DNA from: RI-153 sp963721725
Lineage (GTDB): Bacteria; Chloroflexota; Anaerolineae; Caldilineales; Caldilineaceae
Length of the DNA stretch: 64,000 bases
Direction of reading: 5' to 3'
NCBI GenBank assembly: GCA_963721725.1
Contig: CAVRLX010000016.1
Coordinates: forward strand, 558,001 to 622,000
The notes beneath the pieces were generated by a model. That model was not told the DNA's origin. It did not search any database and was given only the letters and a program-made list of their open reading frames with translations. The position numbers and the translations under genes were made by a program. Positions 47,504 to 58,481 of this stretch are shown in pieces. Every line of letters begins with the position of its first letter. Position 1 is the first letter of the stretch.

Positions 47504-48376
47504 ATGAAGGGAATTATTCTGGCGGGCGGGCATGGCACACGGCTCTATCCGATTACGACCAGTGTGAGCAAACAGCTTTTGCCGGTCTATGACAAGCCCA
47601 TGATCTACTATCCGCTTTCGATGCTGATGCTGGCGGGCATCCGTGAGATTTTGGTTATCAGCACACCGGAAGCCACGCCAGCCTTTCAGCGGCTCTTGGG
47701 GGACGGCAGCCAGTGGGGGCTGAAGTTTGAATATCTTGTACAAGCAGAACCGCGCGGGCTGGCCGATGCCTTCATTCTAGGACGGGAGTTTGTGGGCGAC
47801 GATTCTGTCTGTCTGATTTTGGGCGACAATATCTTCTTTGGGCATGGCCTGCCGGATCAGCTTAAGGCGGCGGCACAGTTGCAAGAGGGCGCGGTGGTCT
47901 TTGCCTATGCCGTGCGCGATCCAGAGCGCTATGGCGTGGTGGAGTTTGACGAGCAAAAGCGCGCCATTAGCATTGAGGAAAAACCCACTGTGCCACGCTC
48001 CCATTATGCGGTCACCGGTCTCTATTTTTACGACAATCAAGTTGTGGACATTGCGGCCAATCTAAAACCCTCGCCGCGCGGCGAGTTGGAGATCACCGAT
48101 GTCAACCGGGTCTATCTGGAGCGGGGCACGTTGCGCGTGGAAGAACTGGGGCGGGGCGTGGCTTGGCTGGACGCCGGCACCCACGAATCACTAATGCAGT
48201 CCAGCCAGTTTGTCCATGCGCTGCAAGAGCGCCAGGGCATGATGGTCTCGTGCCCCGAAGAGATCGCCTATCGCAAGGGCTTTATTGATTTGGCACAGCT
48301 ACGGAAGCTGGCCCACGCACTGCGCCAAAATCAGTATGGCGACTATCTGCTGCGGCTGGCTTCTCAAGCACAATAG
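47504..48376 (+). CDS. rmlA: Glucose-1-phosphate thymidylyltransferase
   Basis: A 290 aa nucleotidyltransferase making dTDP-glucose, the first step to dTDP-rhamnose. It opens KGIILAGGHGTRLYPITTSV, followed by the signature KQLLPVYDKPMIYYPL. The metal-binding ILGDNIFFG, IEEKPTVPRSHYAVTGLYFY and GRGVAWLDAGTHESL are all present. Length and motifs are standard for RmlA (RfbA). rmlB, C and D are not in the window. The product would feed the glycosyltransferases in the first 14 kb, some of which look like rhamnosyltransferases. Confidence 0.96.
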   Translation: MKGIILAGGHGTRLYPITTSVSKQLLPVYDKPMIYYPLSMLMLAGIREILVISTPEATPAFQRLLGDGSQWGLKFEYLVQAEPRGLADAFILGREFVGDDSVCLILGDNIFFGHGLPDQLKAAAQLQEGAVVFAYAVRDPERYGVVEFDEQKRAISIEEKPTVPRSHYAVTGLYFYDNQVVDIAANLKPSPRGELEITDVNRVYLERGTLRVEELGRGVAWLDAGTHESLMQSSQFVHALQERQGMMVSCPEEIAYRKGFIDLAQLRKLAHALRQNQYGDYLLRLASQAQ

Positions 48377-48389
48377 GGTTTCTGTATAC

Positions 48390-48441
48390 ACGGATGGGAG
48401 GGAAGACGGATTAATGATAATCCGTCTTCCCTCCCATCCGT
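48390..48441. repeat. 52-bp inverted repeat (24-bp perfect arms, 4-nt loop)
   Basis: Arms at 48390-48413 and 48418-48441 are exact complements (ending ACGGATGGG / CCCATCCGT). It lies 14 bases after rmlA in a convergent gap and may work as a bidirectional terminator, although it lacks a clean T run. Confidence 0.8.
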
Positions 48442-48467
48442 CTTTACAAATCAGTTTTAGAGTGCGC

Positions 48468-48764
48468 TCAGGCTTCTTCAAGTCCAATCGTTACTTGGTC
48501 TTCGCCTAGCGTGAAGGTCTGATTAGGATGCTCTTCAGGCAGGGGAATGCCCGCTTCCAAATCTACTTGCACAATGTCCACGGCGTTGACAGCCTTTTGC
48601 ATCTCCTCTTTATATTCGTGCAAAATGCCGCGCACCAGCGGCGTATCGGTAATATAGACGGAAACGCGCGCATCATCACCAATCCCGCTGGCGGCACGCA
48701 ACTGTTGTATCTGCCGCACAATCTCGTCTCGGCTCTCCTGAATTTGCTTCTCACCGTTATTCAT
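48468..48764 (-). CDS. Free-standing protein resembling the IleRS C-terminal tail domain
   Basis: ATG 48764 with AAGGA upstream gives 98 aa. ESRDEIVRQIQQLRAASGIG, then DDARVSVYITDTPLVRGILH, parallels the C-terminus of the adjacent ileS product: GHAREVVRRVQQLRKDAGLE, then ISDRIVLTVTRSPLVEMLF. The end also matches (PLPEEHPNQTFTLGEDQVTI versus ALPADSFTLESESVSVGVA). It is therefore a domain-sized paralogue of the IleRS tail, encoded just downstream of ileS on the same strand. Its role is unknown; an RNA-binding or IleRS-modulating function is a guess. Confidence 0.7.
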   Translation of the reverse strand: MNNGEKQIQESRDEIVRQIQQLRAASGIGDDARVSVYITDTPLVRGILHEYKEEMQKAVNAVDIVQVDLEAGIPLPEEHPNQTFTLGEDQVTIGLEEA

Positions 48765-48864
48765 GGTCAATTCCTTTTTGGGGGGTGGGTAAGGTTGTAC
48801 CAAGCCTCCTCAGCATAGGCGATTTCGCCAGCCATGCACAGAAGGAGAATTACAGTTTGCCGGG

Positions 48865-48953
48865 GAATAGAACGCAGATTGGGCGGATTTGGCGGATTAG
48901 AGCGGATAAAATCTGCCAAAATCTGCTCAACCCGTCCAATCCGCGTTCTATTC
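48865..48953. repeat. Inverted repeat, AATAGAAC family
   Basis: Ends GAATAGAACGC (48865-48875) and GCGTTCTATTC (48943-48953) are exact complements. The interior holds GCGGATT and AATCTGC units in opposite orientation. It lies directly after the ileS stop, as the 44657 copy lies at the stop of the tandem DsbA gene. Confidence 0.75.
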
Positions 48954-48954
48954 T

Positions 48955-52163
<3,209 letters not shown>

Positions 52164-52178
52164 AGTTGCCTCATACTG

Positions 52179-52682
52179 TTAAAATGTCCGTGTCATCCAT
52201 TCAATATCGTAATATTGTTCATTCCACTTGATATAGCGCTGCTCCACATGGGACGGCACAAAGCCCGCCGCTCGATAGAAACGGCGAGCCGATTCATTGC
52301 CCACAGTCACCGCCAGAATCAACTCCTCCAGGTCAGGCTGCTCATGGGCATACGCCAACACCGCTTTCATCAAAGCCCGGCCCACGCCGTTGCCACGCCA
52401 CTCATCGGCCACGTACATGCTGCCCAGCATGGCTCGGTGACGGGTCTTGCGCCCAGGCCAGCGGGCAAAATCTACTATGCCCACAAGTTGATCCCTAGCA
52501 AACGCCCCAAATGTGGCCCGGTCGGGGATGCCGCTCTCTAGCTGCGCCGCCACTTTGTCCAGGGCCGTTTCCACTTCATCCTCATAGGCCCGGCCAAACG
52601 CTTCGGGATTCCCTTGCAGCGCCCGCAATCGCAACGGATGATACGCTGCCGCATCCGTCCCCCGCAAGATTCGCACGTGCAT
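52179..52682 (-). CDS. GNAT family N-acetyltransferase
   Basis: A 167 aa protein with AAAGGAGG seven bases before ATG 52682. It has YHPLRLRALQGNPEAFGRAY at the N-terminus, then MLGSMYVADEWRGNGVGRAL, which contains the R-G-N-G-V-G acetyl-CoA loop, and LAVTVGNESARRFYRAAGFV. It is a complete single-domain GNAT of the RimI-like size class. The substrate is unknown. It lies between alaX and ileS with 15 bases to ileS, so all three are probably one transcript. Confidence 0.92.
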   Translation of the reverse strand: MHVRILRGTDAAAYHPLRLRALQGNPEAFGRAYEDEVETALDKVAAQLESGIPDRATFGAFARDQLVGIVDFARWPGRKTRHRAMLGSMYVADEWRGNGVGRALMKAVLAYAHEQPDLEELILAVTVGNESARRFYRAAGFVPSHVEQRYIKWNEQYYDIEWMTRTF

Positions 52683-52748
52683 CGAAAACCTCCTTTAACG
52701 CAAAGATCTGTGTTCTCTGTGAAAATCTCCCTGATCCCTGGAGTTTTC

Positions 52749-53486
52749 TTACGAATCGATCTCAATGTAGATCCGCTTGTTAATCGCCCCTTTGCTTTTA
52801 TACTCTGTCACGCGCATCCGCCCCACCTCCTGCGTATTCGCCACATGCGTGCCGCCGTCGGCTTGCAGATCCAGCCCGGTCAGATCCACCGTGCGGATCT
52901 CTGTGATCTGTGGCGGCAGCAGATTGATCTTGGTGCGGATCAGATCCGGGATCTGAAACGCTTCTTCCCGTGGCAAGCTCTGCGTCTGCACAGGGCGGGC
53001 CGCGCCGATCTCGACATTGCAGCGTTCTTCGATCTCGCTGACCAATTCCCGGCTCATGGACGCAAACTCGAAATCCATGCGCCCCGCGCCGGGGTCCATG
53101 TTGCCGCCGGTAACCTGTGCGCCATAGTCGCGCCAGACCACACCACACAGAATGTGCATGGCGGTGTGCGTGCGCATTAACGAATAGCGCCTCTCCCAAT
53201 CCAATTCACCGCGAACCGGCTGCCCCTCAGTAATCGAAGGCATCCCGCCATCGGTGTTTTCCAGCGTGTGCCAGATCTGCGCGCCCTCTTTGCCCACCTT
53301 CACCACGCGCAGCCGTTGACCCGCCACGGTCAACCACCCTTCATCGTTGGGCTGTCCCCCGCCGCCGGGATAAAACGCCGTGCGATCCAGCGCTACGCGC
53401 GTCTGGCCCGCTTTCTCGTCCACAGTCATAACCGTGGCTGTAAACTCTTTGAGATAAGCGTCATCATAATAAAGTTGCTCGGTCAT
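52749..53486 (-). CDS. alaX: Alanyl-tRNA editing protein AlaX
   Basis: ATG 53486 with AAAGGAAA upstream gives 245 aa. FYPGGGGQPNDEGWL at 38-52 is the AlaX/AlaRS editing opening. RTHTAMHIL (His107, His111) is the first zinc half-site. LDLQADGGTHVANTQEVG is the second, where the usual Cys of CGGTHV is Asp here. The enzyme hydrolyses mischarged Ser- or Gly-tRNA(Ala). Its place as first gene behind an Ile-type T-box, before a GNAT and ileS, is unusual; I would expect the T-box to serve ileS. Confidence 0.93.
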   Translation of the reverse strand: MTEQLYYDDAYLKEFTATVMTVDEKAGQTRVALDRTAFYPGGGGQPNDEGWLTVAGQRLRVVKVGKEGAQIWHTLENTDGGMPSITEGQPVRGELDWERRYSLMRTHTAMHILCGVVWRDYGAQVTGGNMDPGAGRMDFEFASMSRELVSEIEERCNVEIGAARPVQTQSLPREEAFQIPDLIRTKINLLPPQITEIRTVDLTGLDLQADGGTHVANTQEVGRMRVTEYKSKGAINKRIYIEIDS

Positions 53487-53519
53487 GGGAATTTCCTTTC
53501 TTATGACGGAAGATGATGG

Positions 53520-53630
53520 ACGAAAGACGGTAACGATACAGGTGCGACGCACTCGCCAGGAGTAGATTGGTTATGAAACGCGGGTGTGGCGAGTGTGTCG
53601 CATCCTAGATCTGTATCGTTACGAAAGACG
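53520..53630. repeat. MITE-like inverted repeat flanked by 10-bp direct repeats
   Basis: GTAACGATACAG (53530-53541) and CTGTATCGTTAC (53611-53622) are exact inverted ends. TGCGACGCACTCGCCA and TGGCGAGTGTGTCGCA extend the pairing with one mismatch. ACGAAAGACG occurs at both 53520-53529 and 53621-53630, as a target duplication would. No transposase lies inside. It separates the T-box leader from alaX. Confidence 0.6.
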
Positions 53631-53700
53631 AAGGTATACAGACGGTTATTTGCCCAACCTTCGTCTATCGTCCTCCGTCCATCGTCCTCTCCAGAACAAC

Positions 53701-54000
53701 AAAAAGCCCGCCCCCAGACGGGGACGGGCTGTAAAGTCCGCGATACCACCCCGGTTCCCAGCCCCTTTCAGGGCCAGACACCTTTGTGCGACACTGCCGA
53801 ATTGCCTTCCGCAAAGTCACCGTGAGGATAACGGTTCACGACACCGGCGCATCTTACTAGAAAGCAGTTGCTCTCGTTGGGAGCGCTGTTCAGGAGGGAT
53901 CTTCAACGGCGAAGGGTTGACCCGGCTCACACCACCCCGGATTCGCTGACCAACGTTTCGCCATCTACTCGTCTCCGTCACCACAGTTGACGGTCACATT
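53701..54000 (-). promoter_or_regulatory. T-box leader, probable isoleucine specifier (AUC)
   Basis: The minus strand carries a conserved T-box (GGGGTGGTATCGCGG, 53738-53752). An intrinsic terminator directly follows it (AGCCCGTCCCCG with CGGGGGCGGGCT-type arms and T5, 53701-53730). Upstream, the Stem I specifier loop has AGTA (53966-53969) on one side and GAAGATCCCTCC (53893-53904) on the other. If the specifier follows GAA as in other leaders, it is AUC, an Ile codon. Uncharged tRNA(Ile) would then prevent termination and switch on alaX-GNAT-ileS. Confidence 0.85.
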
Positions 54001-54006
54001 TCTCAT

Positions 54007-54036
54007 AGTGTAGCAGCGGGGATGGGCGGTTGTCAA
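54007..54036 (-). promoter_or_regulatory. Sigma-70 type promoter of the T-box leader
   Basis: On the minus strand TTGACA (54031-54036) and TACACT (54007-54012) are 18 bases apart, placing the transcript start near 54000, just before the Stem I sequence. Confidence 0.75.
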
Positions 54037-54181
54037 TATCGACAGAAATTTTGCTCTCCTTCAAAAACCATGATCAAGATTGCGTTTCACGGAAACGGGA
54101 GGCAAAAAGCACTCACTGTAGGAATCTGTGCAATTTTTGACAGCATTCCCAAAAGCGCGTATGATAGTACATCACATATGC

Positions 54182-54258
54182 GGGCGGTTAGCTCAGTTGG
54201 TTAGAGCGCTACCTTTACACGGTAGATGTCGGGGGTTCGAGTCCCTCACCGCCCACCA
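54182..54258 (+). tRNA. tRNA-Val (anticodon UAC)
   Basis: A 7-bp acceptor stem GGGCGGT/ACCGCCC, D-arm GCTCAGTTGGTTAGAGC, anticodon stem CTACC/GGTAG with loop TTTACAC (anticodon TAC), T-arm GGGGGTTCGAGTCCCTC and an encoded ACCA end form a complete cloverleaf. Confidence 0.97.
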
Positions 54259-54261
54259 CAA

Positions 54262-54288
54262 CTGCTCGCCAAAGGCGAGCAGTTTTTT
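54262..54288 (+). terminator. Intrinsic terminator after tRNA-Val
   Basis: CTGCTCGCC, AAA loop, GGCGAGCAG, then T6, four bases after the tRNA. Confidence 0.93.
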
Positions 54289-54300
54289 GTGCGCTTCAGC

Positions 54301-54768
54301 CTAGCCCATAAGCCTTTCCTTCTTTTCCGCCTGAAGGCCCTCCAAGACCCGTTGTAGTCCTTGTTGGATGGTGTCCATCTCGACATCAGTCAGATACTGG
54401 GCAAAGTAATGCTCGATGCGCGCCTGTTGACCGGGTAGTATCTCCTCAATGGCCTCGCTCCCTTGCGGGGTGAGCGTGGCATAGATCACCCGGCGATCCT
54501 CCGCACACGAGACTCGCTCGACGAATCCCGCCTCAATCATCCGATCCAACAGGCGAGTTAATCCACTGCTACTCAAAATTACGGCATCAGCCAGATCTTG
54601 CATACGCATCCCGCGCCGGGGTGCATGGTAGAGGTGCACCAATACGTCATACCAACTCAGGGGAATCTGATGCTGGCAGTGCATATCCTCGGCCAGCCGC
54701 GCCTGTACCTTTGAATAGGTGCGTAAAAATGTTATCCAGGTTTTTAATCCATTCTCACTTAGCGCCAT
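54301..54768 (-). CDS. MarR family transcriptional regulator
   Basis: About 155 aa; AAAGGAGG is eight bases before the ATG at 54768 and only two before the ATG at 54774, so I choose the former. The winged helix is clear: LSWYDVLVHLYHAPRRGMRM, then QDLADAVILSSSGLTRLLDR as recognition helix and the wing VERVSCAEDRRVIYATLTPQG. MarR proteins bind as dimers to palindromes, usually near their own promoter, and respond to small phenolics or oxidation. No target gene is obvious: its upstream neighbour is the divergent gene at 55013. Confidence 0.92.
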   Translation of the reverse strand: MALSENGLKTWITFLRTYSKVQARLAEDMHCQHQIPLSWYDVLVHLYHAPRRGMRMQDLADAVILSSSGLTRLLDRMIEAGFVERVSCAEDRRVIYATLTPQGSEAIEEILPGQQARIEHYFAQYLTDVEMDTIQQGLQRVLEGLQAEKKERLMG

Positions 54769-55012
54769 TGCCATTCCCTCCTTTGCCCGTGGGCAATTTT
54801 CAGTTCATTTGCTTTCCATCCTAGCATAGTTGTGATGGTGACATAAGTTACAGTGAATCCCAATGGCCTTATCGCGTCCGTGTGTGGGCGAATTCTCTCC
54901 CAACATTAAAGGCGAACCAACCTAAGTTTAGTAATTGATATCTCCACGTTTCCCACTTTATAATGGGGCTATCTGTTCAGTCTCCTCCTATCGTACAAGA
55001 AAGTGACCTGGC

Positions 55013-55759
55013 ATGAACTATCAAGAAATGACAGACGATGCGCTGATGGCCCAAATGCGACAGGCGGGTCGCACCCCAGATCAGGAATTGATTCAAGCCT
55101 GGATGGATCGGTATGAACGCTTGCGGCCCAACTTGTTGAGACTCTTAAGCGAGGCGGGAGAGATGATCGATGAGGACGACGATGATGATGGATTTACGGT
55201 GGTTCATGCCGGACGCCTGTTGCTTGTCCACCGAGATGCTGAAGCGCTGCCTCTCTTCATGGAGATACTCACGTTGGATAGGGATGAAAATCCGCTGGTG
55301 GAGTGGTTTGAAACAGATCTGCATCACTATGGCCCTGTGGTAATGGCCCCTTTGCTCGAAATTCTCAACGATGCGGATCTTGATGGTTATACTCGAGGGG
55401 CGGTGATCGAAATTATCGTTGATCTAGCCCTGCGCTTCCCAGAGACGAGGACAACCGTGCGCACGGCGTTGCGTTCGCTGTTGCCTACGCTCAATGACGA
55501 TGGTCAGGTAAGTGTGGGAGAGGGAGATGCTGAGGAAGAGGAGATTTCGCTGTGGACCTTCACCGTTGATGGTCTGGGCACGTTGGGAGATAAGCAGATC
55601 ATTCCGCTGGTCAAGGCCATGCATGAACAGGACTTAATCGACGAGATAGTCTATGGCGACTTTGACGAATTTATGCGCTATTCCTTTTCCGCCAAAGGCC
55701 ACCGGCGCGAAAAGCGCAAAGGGCCTTTTAATATTTTCCATGCCTACGGCTACCGCTGA
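55013..55759 (+). CDS. Hypothetical HEAT-repeat-like acidic protein (DUF1186-like)
   Basis: A 248 aa soluble protein without signal or membrane helix. It has helical repeats: LLSEAGEMIDEDDDDDGFTV, LLLVHRDAEALPLFMEILTL, YGPVVMAPLLEILNDADLDG and WTFTVDGLGTLGDKQIIPLV. The alternation of helices and acidic loops resembles HEAT/DUF1186 proteins that act as scaffolds. The ending KGHRREKRKGPFNIFHAYGY is basic. Function is unknown. A TfoX_C gene follows within 20 bases and may be co-transcribed. Confidence 0.6.
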   Translation: MNYQEMTDDALMAQMRQAGRTPDQELIQAWMDRYERLRPNLLRLLSEAGEMIDEDDDDDGFTVVHAGRLLLVHRDAEALPLFMEILTLDRDENPLVEWFETDLHHYGPVVMAPLLEILNDADLDGYTRGAVIEIIVDLALRFPETRTTVRTALRSLLPTLNDDGQVSVGEGDAEEEEISLWTFTVDGLGTLGDKQIIPLVKAMHEQDLIDEIVYGDFDEFMRYSFSAKGHRREKRKGPFNIFHAYGYR

Positions 55760-55776
55760 TTCCAGGAATGAGCCTT

Positions 55777-56040
55777 ATGAAGTTGATGTCTGCCAAGACC
55801 GACAAGATCCGCACTATTGGACCCACCTCGATGCAATGGCTGGCGGCTGTGGGGATTCATAGCGAAGCTGACCTTGCCACCATCGGCGCTGTGGAAGCCT
55901 ACACGCGAGTGCGCGCTGCTTTCCCGAATCGGGTGAGTCTTAATTTGTTGTGGGCGTTGGAGGGGGCACTGTTGGGGCTGCCCTGGCAAGAGATCCCGCC
56001 AGAGGTGAAAGACGAGTTGCGACGACAAGTGATGGAGTAA
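55777..56040 (+). CDS. TfoX C-terminal domain protein
   Basis: ATG 55777 with AGGA nine bases before gives 87 aa (an ATG at 55768 abuts AGGA and is less likely). IRTIGPTSMQWLAAVGIHSE, then ADLATIGAVEAYTRVRAAFP and LNLLWALEGALLGLPWQEIP, is the TfoX_C helix-hairpin-helix-like domain, here without the N-terminal TfoX domain. Stand-alone TfoX_C proteins are common in many phyla and have no proven role; competence regulation should not be assumed. Confidence 0.9.
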   Translation: MKLMSAKTDKIRTIGPTSMQWLAAVGIHSEADLATIGAVEAYTRVRAAFPNRVSLNLLWALEGALLGLPWQEIPPEVKDELRRQVME

Positions 56041-56083
56041 GAAACAAAAACCCGGAATCGGCCGATTCCGGGTTTTTGTTTCT
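56040..56083. terminator. Bidirectional terminator, 22-bp perfect palindrome
   Basis: AGAAACAAAAACCCGGAATC with GG is followed immediately by its exact complement. A5 on one side and T5 on the other allow it to stop both the TfoX_C transcript and the convergent thioredoxin transcript. Confidence 0.92.
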
Positions 56084-56489
56084 ATACGATTTCGGTCTGT
56101 TGGCGCAGCTTTTGCAATGGCGCCATCCCCAGGTTAATCGCTATTGGGCGGCGTTGACGATCCAACACCACCGTGGTGGGCACGGTCATCACGCCGTAGA
56201 ACTCGGCGATCTCGGCTTGGGAGAGTGCGTCCACCGTGTGGACGGCGATGCCCGTGTCGGCGGCAAATCGTTCTAGCACAGGGGCTTGCTGAAATTTACA
56301 CTGCACACAACCGTCGCTGGTGAAATAGATCACGGCGGGCTGCCCGGCAACGATCTGGCCGGACAGCAGGGCGGGTAGCGCCTGTTCCTGAAGGTGGGCA
56401 ATGCGCTGTTGCAGCCAGAGCCGCCAGACCCACCAGCCAGCCGCCAGCGTTACCCCAAATGCGACCAGAATTAACAATCGTTCGTTCAT
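56082..56489 (-). CDS. Membrane-anchored thioredoxin-like protein
   Basis: About 135 aa from ATG 56489. One N-terminal helix (LLILVAFGVTLAAGWWVWRL), then a thioredoxin fold with AVIYFTSDGCVQCKFQQAPV (Cys61, Cys64) and the cis-Pro VMTVPTTVVLDRQ (Pro104). The domain should face one side of the membrane and exchange thiols with a partner. The upstream gene encodes a DUF4395 membrane protein with conserved Cys, a frequent neighbour of such thioredoxins. The pair may pass electrons across the membrane, which would suit the DsbA-like lipoproteins at 44-46 kb. Confidence 0.88.
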   Translation of the reverse strand: MNERLLILVAFGVTLAAGWWVWRLWLQQRIAHLQEQALPALLSGQIVAGQPAVIYFTSDGCVQCKFQQAPVLERFAADTGIAVHTVDALSQAEIAEFYGVMTVPTTVVLDRQRRPIAINLGMAPLQKLRQQTEIV

Positions 56490-56497
56490 CGCTCTGT

Positions 56498-56965
56498 TTA
56501 CTCCACAGCTCGCCACAAGGGCAGATTAGGCGTTACACCCCGCCGCACCAATTGATAGTAGAAGAAACAGCCCATGCAAAACCCTGCAAAGAGGTTAATG
56601 GCGGCCAGCACGACTACAATCGCCGTGAGTAGCCAGCCCACAACCACGCCATTGGCCGCAAAGGCCAGCACCGCCACCGCCAGGAAGATTGCACCCACAC
56701 CCTGGGCAAAGAGATGGGGATGGGGCTTGTCCAGCCGCGGATCGGGCTTGAGCAACCCTGCCGGACGCAGCAGCCGTGTATAGACGAGCTTGAAGAGACC
56801 CGCTTCCGGCCAGATCGTGCCAAACAGCATGACCGCCCCCACAAACGCCACCAGCCAGGTTTGATCCAGCAAAAAGGCCAGGATCAACAATCCAATAATG
56901 AACACCTGATTCACTTTCAGCGCCATGTGATCCACGGTGCCTGCACGACTTTTGCGTACTGACAT
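56498..56965 (-). CDS. DUF4395 family membrane protein
   Basis: A 155 aa protein with AAGGAA before ATG 56965. VDHMALKVNQVFIIGLLILA opens the family domain; helices follow at about 22-50 and 90-130. The end FAGFCMGCFFYYQLVRRGV carries CMGC, a CxxC inside the last helix region. DUF4395 proteins occur beside thioredoxins and rhodaneses, and a thiol or sulfur transfer role has been suggested. Here the thioredoxin gene follows after eight bases. Confidence 0.88.
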   Translation of the reverse strand: MSVRKSRAGTVDHMALKVNQVFIIGLLILAFLLDQTWLVAFVGAVMLFGTIWPEAGLFKLVYTRLLRPAGLLKPDPRLDKPHPHLFAQGVGAIFLAVAVLAFAANGVVVGWLLTAIVVVLAAINLFAGFCMGCFFYYQLVRRGVTPNLPLWRAVE

Positions 56966-57063
56966 TGTTCATTCCTTCAAGGGCGACACGCCCACTACGG
57001 TCAACCACACGGAGAGGGGCCACAAAGGCACACAAAGAAAAATCGTATACTTTCGTGGCTCAA

Positions 57064-57444
57064 TTACTTGCCGGGCTTGCGCGGATCTTCCACCAATTCC
57101 AGCAAGTTGCCATCGGGATCGTTAAAAAAGACAATGCGCACATCTTGGAAATTTTTCGGCTCGCCGTTGAATTTAATGCCTGCTTTACCCAATTCCGCGT
57201 AGGCTGCGTCCACGTCGTCCACATGCAGCGCTAAATGGTGGAATCCGTACTGATTAGTAACCTGACTTTGCATGTTCTTCCGATTGCACAATTCGATGGT
57301 GGTTGTGCCTATATCAATAAAAATGTTACCTACATCATCCCACCGCCGTGTGATGGGAAATCCTAAGATTTGGGTATAAAAAGCTTCCATTTTAGCAAAA
57401 TTTTCTGTAAGCAGCGCAACGTGATGTGTGCCAACCAGTTCCAT
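57064..57444 (-). CDS. VOC superfamily (glyoxalase/dioxygenase fold) protein
   Basis: A 126 aa protein: MELVGTHHVALLTENFAKME with the first metal ligand His, FIDIGTTTIELCNRKN with the first Glu, YGFHHLALHVDDVDAAYAEL with the second His and FFNDPDGNLLELVEDP with the second Glu. All four ligands of a paired beta-alpha-beta-beta-beta unit are in place, so it should bind a divalent metal. The substrate is not predictable; lactoylglutathione lyase is one of several options. Confidence 0.9.
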   Translation of the reverse strand: MELVGTHHVALLTENFAKMEAFYTQILGFPITRRWDDVGNIFIDIGTTTIELCNRKNMQSQVTNQYGFHHLALHVDDVDAAYAELGKAGIKFNGEPKNFQDVRIVFFNDPDGNLLELVEDPRKPGK

Positions 57445-57462
57445 GTCCCTATCCTTACTTGA

Positions 57463-57498
57463 AAAAGCTGACAGGATTTCTGAATCCTGTCAGCTTTT
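57463..57498 (-). terminator. Terminator of the cysteine-pathway operon
   Basis: AAAAGCTGACAGGATT (57463-57478) pairs with AATCCTGTCAGCTTTT (57483-57498) around a 4-base loop. On the minus strand a T5 run follows. It is two bases past the cysM stop. Confidence 0.88.
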
Positions 57499-57500
57499 GT

Positions 57501-58454
57501 TTAGTCAAAAATACCCAAACTCACATATTTACTGCCATCGTCGGGCAAAAGTGTGACAATTACACCCTGGGGCAAGGCTTTTCCAACCTCAATAGAAGCC
57601 GCCACCGCCGCCCCGCTGCTAAAGCCCACAAACAGCCCAGCTTTGTGCGCCAGCGCCCGTGTCATGTTCCAAGCCGCCTCTGGCCCCACCGGGAACTGGC
57701 GATCCACCAAGCGTTCATCGTAGATGCCGGGGACAATCGCCGTTTCCAGATGTTTCAGCCCTTCGATCACCGAAAGTTCGTCTTCGGGCTGCACGCCCAC
57801 CAGCTCAACAGCACGGTTCTTCTCTTTGAGAAACTTGCCCGTGCCCATAAACGTGCCGGTTGTGCCCAGCCCTGCCACAAAATGCGTGACACGGCCATCG
57901 GTTTGTGCCCAGATTTCAGGGCCAGTGGTCTGATAGTGCGCTTGCCAGTTGGCTGGATTGTTGTATTGATCGGCGTAGAAGTAGCTTTCGGGATCTGCCG
58001 CCACCAGCCCGCGCACTTTGCGGATTGCGCCATCCGAGCCTTCCAGCGGGTCCGACTCAATCAGCGTAGCCCCATAGGCTTTGACCAGCGCCTTGCGTTC
58101 GCTGCTCACGTTGCTGGGCATCACCAGATGGACTTTGTAGCCTTTAATCGCGCCAATCAGGGCATAAGCAATCGCCGTGTTGCCCGAACTGCTGTCAATC
58201 AAAATTTTATCAGGGGTCAGCTTGCCCGTGCGCTCTGCCGCTTCTATCATTGCCAGCGCCGGGCGCGCTTTCACCGAACCGCCCAAGTTAAACCATTCCG
58301 CTTTGGCATAGAGTTCCACACCGGCGGGCAGTCCATAGGGGCGGGCGAAATCGGTTAAATCAAGCAGTGGCGTGTTGCCAATGGCATCGAGAATAGCGGT
58401 GCGACCACTGACTCGGGTAAATTCTAGAATCGGCGGAGCAATGAGCGTGTTCAT
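57501..58454 (-). CDS. cysM: PLP-dependent cysteine synthase (CysM type)
   Basis: A 317 aa fold-type II PLP enzyme. FNLGGSVKARPALAMI has the Schiff-base Lys62; LIDSSSGNTAIAYALIG is the substrate loop; VAGLGTTGTFMGTGKFLKEK is the phosphate-binding glycine loop; GLFVGFSSGAAVAAS closes the active site. Neighbouring genes on the same strand encode a ThiF-rhodanese protein, a ubiquitin-like sulfur carrier and a JAMM protease. This matches the mycobacterial CysM-CysO-Mec route, in which CysM uses a protein thiocarboxylate and O-phosphoserine or acetylserine instead of free sulfide. The GGSVK variant (S in place of N) agrees with CysM-like specificity, but this is inference. Confidence 0.9.
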   Translation of the reverse strand: MNTLIAPPILEFTRVSGRTAILDAIGNTPLLDLTDFARPYGLPAGVELYAKAEWFNLGGSVKARPALAMIEAAERTGKLTPDKILIDSSSGNTAIAYALIGAIKGYKVHLVMPSNVSSERKALVKAYGATLIESDPLEGSDGAIRKVRGLVAADPESYFYADQYNNPANWQAHYQTTGPEIWAQTDGRVTHFVAGLGTTGTFMGTGKFLKEKNRAVELVGVQPEDELSVIEGLKHLETAIVPGIYDERLVDRQFPVGPEAAWNMTRALAHKAGLFVGFSSGAAVAASIEVGKALPQGVIVTLLPDDGSKYVSLGIFD

Positions 58455-58481
58455 TGCAGACTCCTTTGAATGGTAGAGATT

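Noticed and set aside
54182..54258. tRNA considered as tRNA-Sec to support the UGA gene
   Set aside because: Normal 7-bp acceptor stem and anticodon UAC make it tRNA-Val.
57426..58358. 310-codon plus-strand open frame
   Set aside because: Antisense to cysM; no recognisable motif.
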